Below the pieces are notes generated by a model. The model did no database searches. It saw nothing but the letters and a program-made list of their open reading frames with translations, and was not told the DNA's origin. Position numbers and translations under genes: made by a program. Source: Rhizobacter koreensis (GTDB lineage: Bacteria > Pseudomonadota > Gammaproteobacteria > Burkholderiales > Burkholderiaceae_C). Taken from it: a stretch of DNA of 47,943 nt. Numbering within the stretch: the first letter of the stretch is position 1; each line of letters begins with the position of its first letter. The stretch lies in assembly GCF_013366375.1 (NCBI RefSeq), contig NZ_JABWMJ010000018.1, positions 1 to 47,943 of the forward strand. The letters run 5' to 3'. Shown here in pieces: positions 17,980 through 27,149 of the stretch.

Positions 17980-18003
17980 GTTCCTGTTTCAGCTTCACAT
18001 CTC

Positions 18004-18867
18004 ATGCCATCGACTACCCTTCCTCGTTCGGGCGTTCGCCTGCCCTCGCTCGAACGGCGCGCCGCGGCTGCGCCGCGCTGGCTGCGCGAGCCGCTCCTGC
18101 ACTTTGTCGTGCTGGGCGCGCTTCTCTTCGCGGTCGACCATCTGGTCGCGTCGCAGGTCGACGACCCACGCAGCATCGTGATCGGCGCGACGGTCGACAG
18201 CCAGGCGCGCGATCTCTTCAAGGCCAGCCGGGGTCGCGACCCCGATGCACAGGAGCTGGCTGCACTGCGCCAGACATGGCTCGACAATGAGGTGCTGTAC
18301 CGCGAGGGGCTCGCGCTGCAGGTCGATCGGGGAGACCCGGCGATCCGCGAGCGCGTGATCTTCAAGGCACTCAGCGTCGTCGATGCGAGCCTTGCCCGTC
18401 CGGAGGTCGACGACGCCAAGTTGCGCGAGTGGTTCGAGCGCAACCGGGCCAAATACGACGAGCCGGCCCGTGTGGATTTCCAGGAGGCGGTGCTCGCCGG
18501 CGATACGTCGGAGGCTGCGGTTCGCGGGTTCGTCGAGACCCTGAACCGCGGCACGCCTGGCGAGCTGAACGCCGGACTGCGCGTCTTCAAGGGACGCCCG
18601 CACGGCAACCTGGTCGACAGCTATGGCGACGCGTTCGCGCGCGCGATCGAGGCCGCGCCGGCCGGCGAATGGCGCGCCTACGCCACCCGCGACGGCTGGC
18701 GCGCCATGCGGCTGGACGCGCTGGTCGCTGCCAAACCAGCGTCGTTCGAACCGCTGCGCGGCGTCGTCATGCACGACTGGATCGACGTGACGATGGCCGA
18801 GCAGCGCACCGCGGCGGTTCGCGCGATGGCCGCCAAGTACCGGGTCAGCGTCGAGGGCGCGCGGTGA
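18004..18867 (+). CDS. membrane-anchored peptidyl-prolyl isomerase (parvulin-like)
   Basis: 287 residues. One membrane helix (LLHFVVLGALLFAVDHLV) near residue 35 anchors a periplasmic chaperone-type domain (EELAALRQTWLDNEVLYREG, AIRERVIFKALSVVD, LREWFERNRAKYDEPARVDF) like the SurA/PpiC helical module. The parvulin domain that follows is short (VFKGRPHGNLVDSYGDAFAR), so catalytic activity is uncertain. Such proteins are often found beside HupE/UreJ-type genes. Its TGA overlaps the GTG of the next gene (GTGA), consistent with one operon. Confidence 0.72.
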   Translation: MPSTTLPRSGVRLPSLERRAAAAPRWLREPLLHFVVLGALLFAVDHLVASQVDDPRSIVIGATVDSQARDLFKASRGRDPDAQELAALRQTWLDNEVLYREGLALQVDRGDPAIRERVIFKALSVVDASLARPEVDDAKLREWFERNRAKYDEPARVDFQEAVLAGDTSEAAVRGFVETLNRGTPGELNAGLRVFKGRPHGNLVDSYGDAFARAIEAAPAGEWRAYATRDGWRAMRLDALVAAKPASFEPLRGVVMHDWIDVTMAEQRTAAVRAMAAKYRVSVEGAR

Positions 18868-19811
18868 AAGCCTTGCTCGCCGTCGTGTTCGCAGCGCTCG
18901 CTTGGCTCGGCGCGCCGCCGGCCAGTGCCCACGAGATGACGATGGCCGAAATGGAGCTTCGCGAGATCGCTCCGGGCGAGTTCCTCTGGCAGTGGACGGC
19001 GGTGGACCGGGCCGCCACGAACACGCTCAAGCCGCTGTGGCCCGAGGGCTGCACCGCCGACGAGAACGCCGTTCACTGCGGCGATCGAGGGCTGCAGGGC
19101 ACGTTGACCATGCAGAACGTCGGCAAGACGTACTCGGCCGCGCTCGTCAAGGTGTTCTGGCGCGACGGCGGCTCGCGCGTCTACACGCTGACCGCAGCAC
19201 AGCCGAGCGTGCAGCTGTTTGGCTCGGCCGACGACCGGCGCGGCATCGGCGAGATCGCGACCGCGTACCTCGTGCTCGGCGTCGAGCACATCCTGGGCGG
19301 CTTCGATCACCTGCTGTTCGTGATCGGGCTCCTGTTCCTGGTCGGCTTCAATCGGCGCCTTATACCCACCATCACGGCGTTCACGCTGGCGCACAGCCTG
19401 ACGCTCGCGTCGAGCGCGCTCGGCTGGCTCGCGCTGCGCCCGCCGCCGGTCGAGGCGACGATCGCACTGTCGATCATGCTGGTCGCCGGCGAAGCGCTGC
19501 ATCGAGGCAAGACGCTGGCGCGCACCTGGCCCGCGCTCGTTGCCTTCGGCTTCGGCCTGGTTCACGGGCTCGGCTTTGCCGGCGCGCTGCAGCAGATCGG
19601 CTTGCCGCAGAACCATCTCGCGGTCGCGTTGCTCACGTTCAACCTCGGGGTCGAGCTCGGTCAACTGCTCGTCGTCGCGGCGGCGTACGCGCTTTACCGC
19701 ATCGGCTCACGTTCAGCCTGGATGGCGCGCTGGCGCACGGCCTCGCTCTACGCGATCGGCAGCGTGGCGGCGTATTGGTCGATCGGTCGCATCGTCGCCA
19801 TCCTGACCTGA
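18864..19811 (+). CDS. HupE/UreJ family membrane protein
   Basis: 315 residues from a GTG overlapping the previous stop. After a signal peptide (LLAVVFAALAWLGAPPASAH) comes a periplasmic domain of ~120 residues, then a hydrophobic half with the HupE/UreJ signatures HILGGFDHLLFVIGLLFLVG, FTLAHSLTLA and GFGLVHGLGFAGAL. The membrane histidines and acidic residues are the presumed Ni/Co path. The two-part architecture matches the HupE/UreJ_2 family. With the TonB-dependent receptor downstream it would form an outer-to-inner membrane route for a metal; substrate inferred from family only. Confidence 0.82.
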   Translation: MKALLAVVFAALAWLGAPPASAHEMTMAEMELREIAPGEFLWQWTAVDRAATNTLKPLWPEGCTADENAVHCGDRGLQGTLTMQNVGKTYSAALVKVFWRDGGSRVYTLTAAQPSVQLFGSADDRRGIGEIATAYLVLGVEHILGGFDHLLFVIGLLFLVGFNRRLIPTITAFTLAHSLTLASSALGWLALRPPPVEATIALSIMLVAGEALHRGKTLARTWPALVAFGFGLVHGLGFAGALQQIGLPQNHLAVALLTFNLGVELGQLLVVAAAYALYRIGSRSAWMARWRTASLYAIGSVAAYWSIGRIVAILT

Positions 19812-19893
19812 CCGCCCACTCGCACCTGAACCAGCGCGCCGACGTCGCAGCGGGCGTGCGCCGTCGGTTTGTCCTCACCCATTGGAGAACTTG

Positions 19894-21963
19894 TTGAAAC
19901 TCAGCGCGATGCGCGCGGCGACTGCTCTCGCCCTGCACGGCGCCGCGGGGATTGCAGCTGCAGCTGCACCCGAGGCACCTTCCGGCGAAGCGGTCGCCCT
20001 GGCGCCGATCAGCATTACCGGCCACTACGACAACGCCGTCGGCACCTCCGACGCTGCATCGGCGGGCGTGGTCCGCAGCGAGCTCCTCAAGAACCGCCCG
20101 GCCCTGCGCCCGGGCGAGGTGCTCGAGTTCGTTCCCGGCGTCATCGTCACCCAGCACAGCGGCGACGGCAAGGCCAACCAGTACTTCCTCCGCGGCTTTA
20201 ACCTCGACCACGGCACCGACTTCGCGACCTTCGTCGACGGCCTGCCGGTCAACATGCCGACGCACGCGCATGGCCACGGCTACACCGACCTCAACTGGCT
20301 GATTCCCGAGCTCGTCGCCCGCATCCGCTATCGCAAGGGGCCGTACGCCGCCGAGGACGGCGACTTCTCGTCGGCGGGGTCGGCCCGCATCGAGCTCTTC
20401 GACGCGCTTCCGCGTGGCATCGCGTCGGTCACGCTTGGTCAGGACCGCTTCGCGCGTTCGCTCGTCGCCAACTCGGCGCCTGTTGGGGGCGGCGAGCTGC
20501 TCTACGCGCTCGAAGCCGCGCACAATGATGGGCCCTGGGAACGTCCGGAGAACTTCCGGCGTTTCAATGGCGTGCTGCGCTACAGCAGCGGCAGCGCCGA
20601 CGCACGCTGGTCGCTGACGGCAATGGGCTACTCGGCACGTTGGAACTCGACGGATCAGATCCCGCAGCGTGCGGTGGACGCTGGCCTCGTCGGCCGTTAC
20701 GGAGCGGTCGACCCGAGCGACGGTGGTCGCACCGAGCGCGCCAGCCTTTCGTTCGAGAACCTGCAGCGCAGCGCCACCGGCGAGTTCCGCCTGCAGACCT
20801 ATGCGATCCGTTCCAGGCTGGACCTGTTCTCGAACTTCACCTACTTCCTCGAGCGCCCCGAGGGCGACCAGTTCGAGCAGGCCGAGCGCCGCACCACGCT
20901 CGGGCTTACGACGAGCCGAAGCTGGAACGCGCGGCTCGGGGGCGTCGACATGGTTCACACGCTCGGACTGCAGGTGCGGCACGATCGCCTCGACCCGGTG
21001 GGCCTGTACACGTCGGTCGCGCGCCAGCGCACCGGGATCACGCAGGAGAGCGAAGCCGAGCAGACCAGCGTCGGCATCCATGGCGAGTCGGCACTGCAGT
21101 GGACGCCGTGGCTGCGCAGCGTCGCGGGGCTGCGTGCCGACCGCTACCACTTCGACGTCGCCAGCTCGATCGTCGAGAACAGCGGCAAGCGCAGTGCCGG
21201 CATCGGCTCGCCCAAGCTCTCGCTGATCCTCGGGCCGTGGGCCCGGACCGAGGTCTTCGTCAACTACGGTCAGGGCTTTCATAGCAACGACGCGCGCGGT
21301 GCCACCGCCAGGCGCATGGCCAAGTCGGACGAGGCGGTCGAGCCGGCAACGCCCTTGGTGCGCTCGAAAGGCGCCGAGCTCGGCGTCCGCAGCGAAATCG
21401 TGCCGGGGCTGCAGGCCTCGCTCGCGCTCTGGCAGCTGCGCCTCGGCTCGGAGCTGCTGTTCGTCGGCGACGCTGGCGAGACCGAGGCGAGTCGGCCGAG
21501 CCGGCGCCGCGGCGTCGAGCTTGGGCTGCATTACCGCGCCACCGAGTGGCTGCTGCTCGACGCGGACCTCGCCGCGTCACGGGCGCGCTTCACCGGTGAT
21601 GAGCCCGAAGGCAACCACATCCCCGGCTCGATCGACAAGGTCGCCTCACTCGGCGTGACGGTGCTCGACCGCGGGCCGTGGTCGGGGCAGTTCCAGCTGC
21701 GCTACCTCGGGCCGCGGCCGCTCGTGGAAGACGCCTCGAAGCGCTCGAAGGCGACGACGCTGGCCTATCTCCGAGTGGGGTACCGCTTCAATCCGAAGGT
21801 CCGCCTCGACGTCGACGTGTTCAACCTGTTCGATCGCAAGGCGAGCGACATTGACTACTGCTACGAGTCGCGTCTCGCCGGCGAGGCAGCGGGCGTCCCC
21901 GATCGCCACTCGCATCCGGTGGAGCCGCGCAGGGTGCGCGTGACGCTGAATGCGGCGTTCTAG
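19894..21963 (+). CDS. TonB-dependent outer-membrane receptor
   Basis: 689 residues from a TTG placed 6 bases after GGAG; the next ATG (19909) is too far from that site. Signal peptide, then a plug domain (VLEFVPGVIVTQHSGDGKA, QYFLRGFNLDHGTDFATFVD, GLPVNMPTHAHGHGYTDLNW) with a cluster of histidines, then a long beta-barrel ending in RRVRVTLNAAF with terminal Phe, as outer-membrane barrels require. The plug resembles receptors often encoded beside HupE-type proteins. Import of a metal or metal complex is my inference; no Fur-type or riboswitch element was recognised upstream. Confidence 0.88.
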   Translation: MKLSAMRAATALALHGAAGIAAAAAPEAPSGEAVALAPISITGHYDNAVGTSDAASAGVVRSELLKNRPALRPGEVLEFVPGVIVTQHSGDGKANQYFLRGFNLDHGTDFATFVDGLPVNMPTHAHGHGYTDLNWLIPELVARIRYRKGPYAAEDGDFSSAGSARIELFDALPRGIASVTLGQDRFARSLVANSAPVGGGELLYALEAAHNDGPWERPENFRRFNGVLRYSSGSADARWSLTAMGYSARWNSTDQIPQRAVDAGLVGRYGAVDPSDGGRTERASLSFENLQRSATGEFRLQTYAIRSRLDLFSNFTYFLERPEGDQFEQAERRTTLGLTTSRSWNARLGGVDMVHTLGLQVRHDRLDPVGLYTSVARQRTGITQESEAEQTSVGIHGESALQWTPWLRSVAGLRADRYHFDVASSIVENSGKRSAGIGSPKLSLILGPWARTEVFVNYGQGFHSNDARGATARRMAKSDEAVEPATPLVRSKGAELGVRSEIVPGLQASLALWQLRLGSELLFVGDAGETEASRPSRRRGVELGLHYRATEWLLLDADLAASRARFTGDEPEGNHIPGSIDKVASLGVTVLDRGPWSGQFQLRYLGPRPLVEDASKRSKATTLAYLRVGYRFNPKVRLDVDVFNLFDRKASDIDYCYESRLAGEAAGVPDRHSHPVEPRRVRVTLNAAF

Positions 21964-22245
21964 GCGGCACATCGGGCTTCACGAACGAGGCTGCGCGAGT
22001 CTGGATTCGGTCAGCCCGATGCGCGCGGACAGCGCGCGCGGACAGGTCGACCCACCGGCGGAAAAGAATCGTTCGGCTTGGCACCGCGATTTCTGGTCGT
22101 GCGATGGTGACCGTGCGAGCTCCCGGGTTCTTCGCCATCCCATGCAGCATCTGCGACCGAGCCGTGCAGGGGTTGGCGTGTCCGCAGCCCAGCTTCGAGC
22201 GCGGCGTCGGGAGGCGTGAGATCGTGCCGCGCCGCGTTGTCAGTC

Positions 22246-22619
22246 TCATCTGCGCTTGGGGCGTCCTGTCTCCACCGGCTCGGCCAGGATCGCCTCTCCC
22301 TGTTCGACAGCAGCGACCAGGCTGACATATCCGACTGCTGGAGCTTGAACTTCAGGATCGCGACGTCGAGCGCGCGCCAAGCCGCGATAAAGCGCAGGTA
22401 ACGCTGCTCGGGGCGAACGAAGCCCAGTACCGCCGTGCAGACGCCTGACGCTGCGGCCAGCACCCTGCCGGGCTCGCCACCAACTGCTGCTGCGAGTGCG
22501 GCGCAAGCCACACCGATGATGCCGACGCTGTACTGAAGAGTCGATAGCCGGAGCGAAATCCGCGACCATGACGCGTGTCGCTCAAGGATCGCCTGCGGCA
22601 CTTCCGGGTCGTTCGTCAT
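22246..22619 (-). pseudogene. SLATT-like two-helix membrane protein, frameshifted
   Basis: From the ATG at 22619 the frame gives ILERHASWSRISLRLSTLQY, two adjacent helices (VGIIGVACAALAAAVGG and VLAAASGVCTAVLGFV) and RFIAAWRALDVAILKFKLQ, the layout of SLATT proteins, predicted pore-forming effectors tied to nucleotide-signalling defence. Beyond about 22350 this frame becomes nonsense, while another frame continues with GYVSLVAAVEQGEAILAEPV and stops at 22246. That reads like the natural end of such proteins. A one- or two-base indel, or a sequencing error, seems to split the gene. No partner nucleotidyltransferase is nearby. Confidence 0.5.
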
Positions 22620-23673
22620 TGCGATTCCTCAGGCTAGCGGAGTACGGCTCCCTCTTGCCAGCCCGTACATCCAACAAGCGCTTCTGTACTCAGAACCGCG
22701 TCGCGCGTCAAGCGTATGCGTCGGCGCGGCTGAGCATGCGACTCGGCCTGGCGGTCGGCCGAACGACTGCCCGCCCGGCCATGCGTTCGCCGAAACCCGC
22801 GTAGAGCACAGCCCGGTGGCCGTGGTCCAGGTACTGTCAGCGCGCATTCGAAGCGGCTTCGTCGCCGTCCCACTCGTGCTTTAGCCAGGGCGCGTCTGCT
22901 TGCGTCGATCCTCGCTGCGTACGCGTTGTCTTCCTGTAGCCGTCGCTTAAAGCGGCTGCCTGGAGATGATCCTGACTCGCCGTGCTGCGGCATATGGTTT
23001 TTCGCTACTGCCCCTGGGCTCGCATGATCCACGGCATGAATCAAGGCGGCCCTTCCCGTGCCAGAGGATCGCGGGCCTGATGTCCGTCGCGGGTACACGA
23101 CCGACGCCCGCTTGACGACCTGGCCAGCGCGTCGCGCGCAGCGCTGCGCGTTGCTTCCTCCCGCGCCGGCCAGATCGTCACCTCCGGCACCCGCCACGCC
23201 CGCAGCCGGGCCGCCTTCTTGGAAGTGCTCGCGCCGGCTCGTCCGCCGCGCCAGTCGCTGTCGCTTGGTGTCACGTCGGCCGCAGAGCCGCCGGCGCTCG
23301 GGAGCGTGGGCGGGCGCCTGCGCGCGGCCGCTCTGCGCCAGGGGACCTGTCACAGCGTCCGCTATGTGGGCCCTCCGTTTCTTTGTTCCAGCCGTTCGCG
23401 CCGGGCTGACCCACCGCGCTCCCCCAGCTGCGCCCCCGTCCCGTTGTGAGGGGGACTGGTGGGGGATCTTCAATGCGGTGGGCCGGGTAGCCGGCTCATC
23501 GCTTCGGCTGCTTCTTCCCCCACCCATCCCCAACCCCTTCCCGTGAGGGAAGGGGCCATGCCCACCCTCCGCCCGCCCGTGGGCGGGAACGAGAGGTTTC
23601 CAAGCAAAGGTGGATCGTTTGAAGAGCCGGGCACCGGGTCTGGCTTGCGCCGCCTTCGTTCGAGGAGATCAGC
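22620..23673. other. long non-coding stretch before the mobilisation genes
   Basis: I see no gene with recognisable features in this ~1-kb gap. Open frames are long only because GC is high. The 3' part carries two hairpins (CCCCTTCCC/GGGAAGGGG at 23534 and CCCGCCC/GGGCGGG near 23571), and the C-rich text before them resembles dispersed intergenic repeats. An origin of transfer or the left border of a mobile element could lie here. Confidence 0.4.
23534..23555. repeat. nine-base-pair hairpin upstream of ssb
   Basis: CCCCTTCCC, loop GTGA, GGGAAGGGG. A second GC hairpin lies close by at about 23571-23586. No T-run follows. They may act as a dispersed palindromic repeat or an mRNA structure in front of the SSB gene. 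Confidence 0.45.
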
Positions 23674-24096
23674 ATGGCATTCGTCAGAGTCGAACAGAGA
23701 AACGCCCGCCTGGCTTCGGCCATCCGGCTCGAGCAGGTCAACGGCCGCGATGGTCTTATCGCCCGCGGGACCGTCACCGTCATCAGCAACGTGCGCCGCG
23801 GCAGCGAGCCCGAGGAAGCGACCGCCATCCCGTGGACCCTCTGGGGCAAGCAGGCCGAGAACGCGGCCGAGTACCTCGGCAAGGGCTCCCGGGTGAACGT
23901 CATCGGGCGCCTGCGCAACAACAACTACACCGACGCCAGCGGCATCACCGTCTACGGCTACGGCTTCACCTGCGAGGAGATCGACTACCTCGACAGCAAG
24001 GCCGAGGCGGAGGCGCGGCGCACGCGGCAGGCCAGCGCCCCGCCCAAGGCACCCGCCGGGCCGGCCACCCCGACTGACGACAACGTCCCGTTCTGA
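23674..24096 (+). CDS. ssb: single-stranded DNA-binding protein, mobile-element type
   Basis: 140 residues. It has an OB fold (LIARGTVTVISNVRRGSE, TAIPWTLWGKQAENAAEYLG, KGSRVNVIGRLRNNNYTDAS, GITVYGYGFTCEEIDYLD) and a disordered Pro/Ala tail ending DDNVPF, the acidic tip that recruits replication and repair partners. It differs from the housekeeping SSB in the opening strand and is followed by a DUF932 gene, MobC-like and relaxase genes on the same strand, so it likely coats single strands during plasmid or element transfer. Confidence 0.8.
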   Translation: MAFVRVEQRNARLASAIRLEQVNGRDGLIARGTVTVISNVRRGSEPEEATAIPWTLWGKQAENAAEYLGKGSRVNVIGRLRNNNYTDASGITVYGYGFTCEEIDYLDSKAEAEARRTRQASAPPKAPAGPATPTDDNVPF

Positions 24097-24140
24097 ACCC
24101 CAGCGGGCGAGCGGTCTCGCCCGCGCACCAGGAGCCATCC

Positions 24141-24992
24141 ATGAACACCACGCCTAGCTTGGCGACCCGCTTCGCTCGCGGCACCCACGTTCTCCGAAGC
24201 GACCAGCCGCTCCCGGAAGACACCATGCGACGCGCCGCCCCGTCGATCTTCGCCGAGGGCAAGCACGCCAGCCGCTCCGAGCGCTACACCTACATCCCGA
24301 CCATCGAGGTTCTTCGGAGCCTGCGACGGGAGGGCTTCGAGCCCTTCATGGTCGCGCAGGGCCAGAGCCGCGTCGAGGGCAAGACCGAGTACACCAAGCA
24401 CCTGATCCGGATGCGCCACGCGGGCCAGGTCAGCAGCCGACCGGAGGCGAACGAGGTGATCCTCATCAACAGCCACGACGGCGCGAGTGCGTACCAGATG
24501 CTGGCCGGCGCGTTCCGCTTCGTCTGCTGCAACGGCTTGGTGGTCGGCAGCGCTACGAACGACATCCGGATCCCGCACAAGGGCAACATCCAGCACGAGG
24601 TGATCGAAGGCGCGTTCCGGGTACTCGAGGACTTCGAAGCGGTCGATGCCTCGATCGACGGCATGAAGGCGCTCGAGCTGAGCGAGGACGAGGAGCGCGC
24701 CTACGCGACCGCAGCGCTGACACTGCGCTTCGGGGAGCGCGGTGAGGGGCAGCCCCCGGCACCGGTCACGCCCGAGCAGCTGCTCGAGGCGCGCCGGGTG
24801 GAGGACGTGGGGCACAGCGTTTGGTCGGTGTTCCAGCGCACCCAGGAAAACACGACGCGTGGCGGTCAGACCGGGCGGAGCGCGGCGGGACGGCGGCTGC
24901 AGACGAGGGGCGTGGGGAGCATCGATCGCAGCGTCAACCTGAACCGGGCCCTGTGGGTGCTCGCGGAGGAGATGCGCAAGCTCAAGGGTTGA
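24141..24992 (+). CDS. DUF932 family protein
   Basis: 283 residues. The pattern is typical of DUF932: YTYIPTIEVLRSLRREGFEP, GKTEYTKHLIRMRHAG, EVILINSHDGASAYQMLAGA, FRFVCCNGLVVGSATNDIRI and PHKGNIQHEVIEGAFRVLED. These proteins are carried by plasmids, phages and integrative elements; their biochemical role is not settled. It sits 44 bp after ssb and ahead of the relaxase genes, as in other mobile modules, and its length is normal for the family. Confidence 0.85.
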   Translation: MNTTPSLATRFARGTHVLRSDQPLPEDTMRRAAPSIFAEGKHASRSERYTYIPTIEVLRSLRREGFEPFMVAQGQSRVEGKTEYTKHLIRMRHAGQVSSRPEANEVILINSHDGASAYQMLAGAFRFVCCNGLVVGSATNDIRIPHKGNIQHEVIEGAFRVLEDFEAVDASIDGMKALELSEDEERAYATAALTLRFGERGEGQPPAPVTPEQLLEARRVEDVGHSVWSVFQRTQENTTRGGQTGRSAAGRRLQTRGVGSIDRSVNLNRALWVLAEEMRKLKG

Positions 24993-25226
24993 TCCGCACG
25001 AGTGCTGAACGCCAGCCGGGGTTCGGCACTCTGTAAGAAGGGCCCTCGCTCACCGGCACGGCACGCCTGTGCCAAGCCCGCGGCCATCGAAGCTCCGGGC
25101 TTGGCCGCACTTGAGAACTGGGACACGCGGCAGTGCCCCTCCGAGCTCGTCCGCAACGTGCTTGCAGATGCGTTGGGGTGTGAACGGGCGTTCGAGGGTG
25201 CCGTGGCCACCCCTCGCAAGAGCCAC

Positions 25227-25637
25227 ATGGCGGACGTTCGCGTGCGCGTCTGCCTGCGCATGGGTCACGAGGACGCAGATTTCCTGCGGGCGCGCGCGAA
25301 GCGGGTAGGGGTGCCGCTTGGCGAGTGCGTCGCGATGCTTGTAGCGGATGCGTCGGCCACGGAGTGCGGTTTGCGCCCCGCCGAGCAACGTTCTGCACTG
25401 GTGGCCTCAACCGCTGAGCTGGCGACCTTCAGCCGGAACATCGGCCAACTCAGCGCGCTGCTGCGACGAGGCGGCGTGCCAGCGGCGCCCGAGTACCGCG
25501 CCATGCTGGACCCGCTGGTTGGGGACGTACGGCGTCATCTGGCGCTCGCGTCCGGGGCGCTCGCCGACCTCCAGCTTCGGCGGGGCAGGTCGGCAGAGCA
25601 CCCCTTCGCTGTCGCCCACATGGAGCGTGCACCATGA
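25227..25637 (+). CDS. MobC-like relaxosome accessory protein
   Basis: 136 residues from the ATG at 25227. The first part (ADVRVRVCLRMGHEDADFLR, ARAKRVGVPLGECVAML) looks like a ribbon-helix-helix DNA-binding module, followed by STAELATFSRNIGQLSALLR, resembling the MobC helical region. Its stop overlaps the relaxase start (ATGA), the usual arrangement of a nicking-accessory gene with its relaxase. The frame is open upstream to 25002, but that part has no protein character. Identification rests on short motifs and position. Confidence 0.6.
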   Translation: MADVRVRVCLRMGHEDADFLRARAKRVGVPLGECVAMLVADASATECGLRPAEQRSALVASTAELATFSRNIGQLSALLRRGGVPAAPEYRAMLDPLVGDVRRHLALASGALADLQLRRGRSAEHPFAVAHMERAP

Positions 25638-26623
25638 GCCAGTCAGCCAACATCGACGGGGTGCTGATCCAGTGGGGTGACCGGCTCTTCTACCCGGGGA
25701 ACCGAATCGTTCGCGGGCGCCGAGAGCCCCGCCTCGGCGCTTCGGCCGGCGCCAAGCGTGCCGCCTCGATCCGCCAGCGCATCGAGGCGACCGCCGTGCG
25801 CCGCGCACCTCAGGTGATGGTGAAGGTTACGGGTGGCGGTCGCGGCATGCGGGCCATCGCCGCGCACCTGCGCTACATCAGCAGGAACGGTCGCCTGGAG
25901 ATGGAGGATGAGCGCGGCGAGCAGATGCGAGGCAAGGAGGCGCTACGCGACATCGGCGATGACTGGCGCTTCGGCGGCTCGTACATCCCTGATGTCGCTG
26001 AGCGGCGCGAGGCCTACAACATCATGCTGTCGATGCCGCGGGGAACCGATCCGTTGAGCGTGCAGTGGGCGGCTCGCGAGTTCGCGCGGGCGGAGCTCGC
26101 CGATCACAAGTACGTGATGGTGCTCCACGACCACCAAGCCAACCCGCACGTGCACATCAGCGTCCGCGCCGAGGCGCGGAACGGCAAGCGCCTTAACCCC
26201 CGCAAGGCCGATTTGCACCGCTGGCGCGAGACCTTTGCAGAGAAGCTGCGCGTGCGCGGGATCGACGCAGAGGCCACGCGTCAGGCTAGCCGGGGGCGCA
26301 GCCGGAACGTCGATCCCATCTGGCGCGTCAAGGCTGCCGAGGACGGACGGCTGCGGATTCAACCGCGGGTGTCGAAGTCGACGATTTCTGCGCGGAAAAC
26401 GCGTGCTGACGCTCTCACCGCCTGGATGCAGATCGGGCGGGCGCTTGCCGAAACGCAAGAGCCGCGGAACCTCGAGTTGGCTGCGTCAATCAAGCGGTTC
26501 GTACAGGAGACGCCCATGTGGTTCGGGAAGGAGCAGGGCGGGCCCACACGACAGCCATCCAGCTTGGACCGATTCGAAGCGAGGCCGTTGCGAGACGTTC
26601 TTCTCGATCAGGGCGGGCGATGA
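25634..26623 (+). CDS. relaxase / mobilisation nuclease (VirD2/MobA-like)
   Basis: 329 residues. The metal-binding motif is clear: HKYVMVLHDHQANPHVHISV, the HxDxxNPHVH-like signature of relaxases, followed by LNPRKADLHRWRETFAEKLR. Upstream, GGGRGMRAIAAHLRYISRNG is the conserved helix with a candidate tyrosine (LRYISRNG). This enzyme would nick oriT and pilot the strand into a type IV channel. There is no long primase or helicase tail, and no coupling protein or T4SS in the window, so the element would need helper functions. The start overlaps the previous stop. Confidence 0.88.
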   Translation: MSQSANIDGVLIQWGDRLFYPGNRIVRGRREPRLGASAGAKRAASIRQRIEATAVRRAPQVMVKVTGGGRGMRAIAAHLRYISRNGRLEMEDERGEQMRGKEALRDIGDDWRFGGSYIPDVAERREAYNIMLSMPRGTDPLSVQWAAREFARAELADHKYVMVLHDHQANPHVHISVRAEARNGKRLNPRKADLHRWRETFAEKLRVRGIDAEATRQASRGRSRNVDPIWRVKAAEDGRLRIQPRVSKSTISARKTRADALTAWMQIGRALAETQEPRNLELAASIKRFVQETPMWFGKEQGGPTRQPSSLDRFEARPLRDVLLDQGGR

Positions 26624-27149
26624 AGTGCGTGAGGGTGGCAGAGGATAACTCCCTTGGCGGCGACGGGGCAGGGCCACATGGCCGAAGCGGTCCGCCTTGA
26701 AGCTGCCGTTCACGATCGTCTCTCAGCGGCCATCAGCGGTCGCTAACCACTGGCAGCTATTCGGCATCCGAATTGGCCACAAGCAGTCGGCGATCGGGAG
26801 CAAGATGGGAGTGCGACAGAGCCGGACGAGCGCAAGCCGTAGCGACCGAGTCCTTCATGGTGAGTCATCGGTGCGTTGAGCGCCGCTGCTAGGCGGACCG
26901 CGCGGGGGCGGATGGCTTGCGGTATAGCCGAGATGCTCGCCCTCCCACCCCGGGCGTCAGGTCATCTGACCTCACCAACGCCTATGCCCGGCGATCAAGG
27001 GCGCCAAGTCGGCTCCTGTCGTTGCCGGGCACGTCAACGTTCGCGCCGAACCGCACAGGACCGCAAACATCTCACCGCATTCGCAATCAGCATCAAACGA
27101 ACCGCCAGCAGCGGAACAATGGCTAGGCGTTGTCCCGGAGACCCCCGCC
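26624..27149. other. no gene seen; upstream region of the catabolic operon
   Basis: No convincing gene occurs between the relaxase and the Bug gene. The right border of the mobile element and the promoter of the operon should both lie here. A palindrome at 26959 is the only regulatory-looking element I could pick out. Confidence 0.45.
26959..26972. promoter_or_regulatory. palindromic candidate operator
   Basis: AGGTCA-TC-TGACCT, a perfect six-base inverted repeat with a two-base spacer, 178 bases upstream of the first gene of the catabolic operon. Short palindromes like this often bind dimeric regulators. No regulator is assigned. Confidence 0.3.

Noticed and set aside
15809..17998. Minus-strand open frame of 729 codons opposite the PHP-type gene
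   Set aside because: It is the antisense shadow of a convincing gene in GC-rich DNA, rich in Arg, Val and His, with no motif.
22634..23533. 300-codon minus-strand open frame before the ssb gene
   Set aside because: Arg/Ala/Gly-rich, with no motif, ribosome-binding site or plausible domain; typical of non-coding GC-rich DNA.
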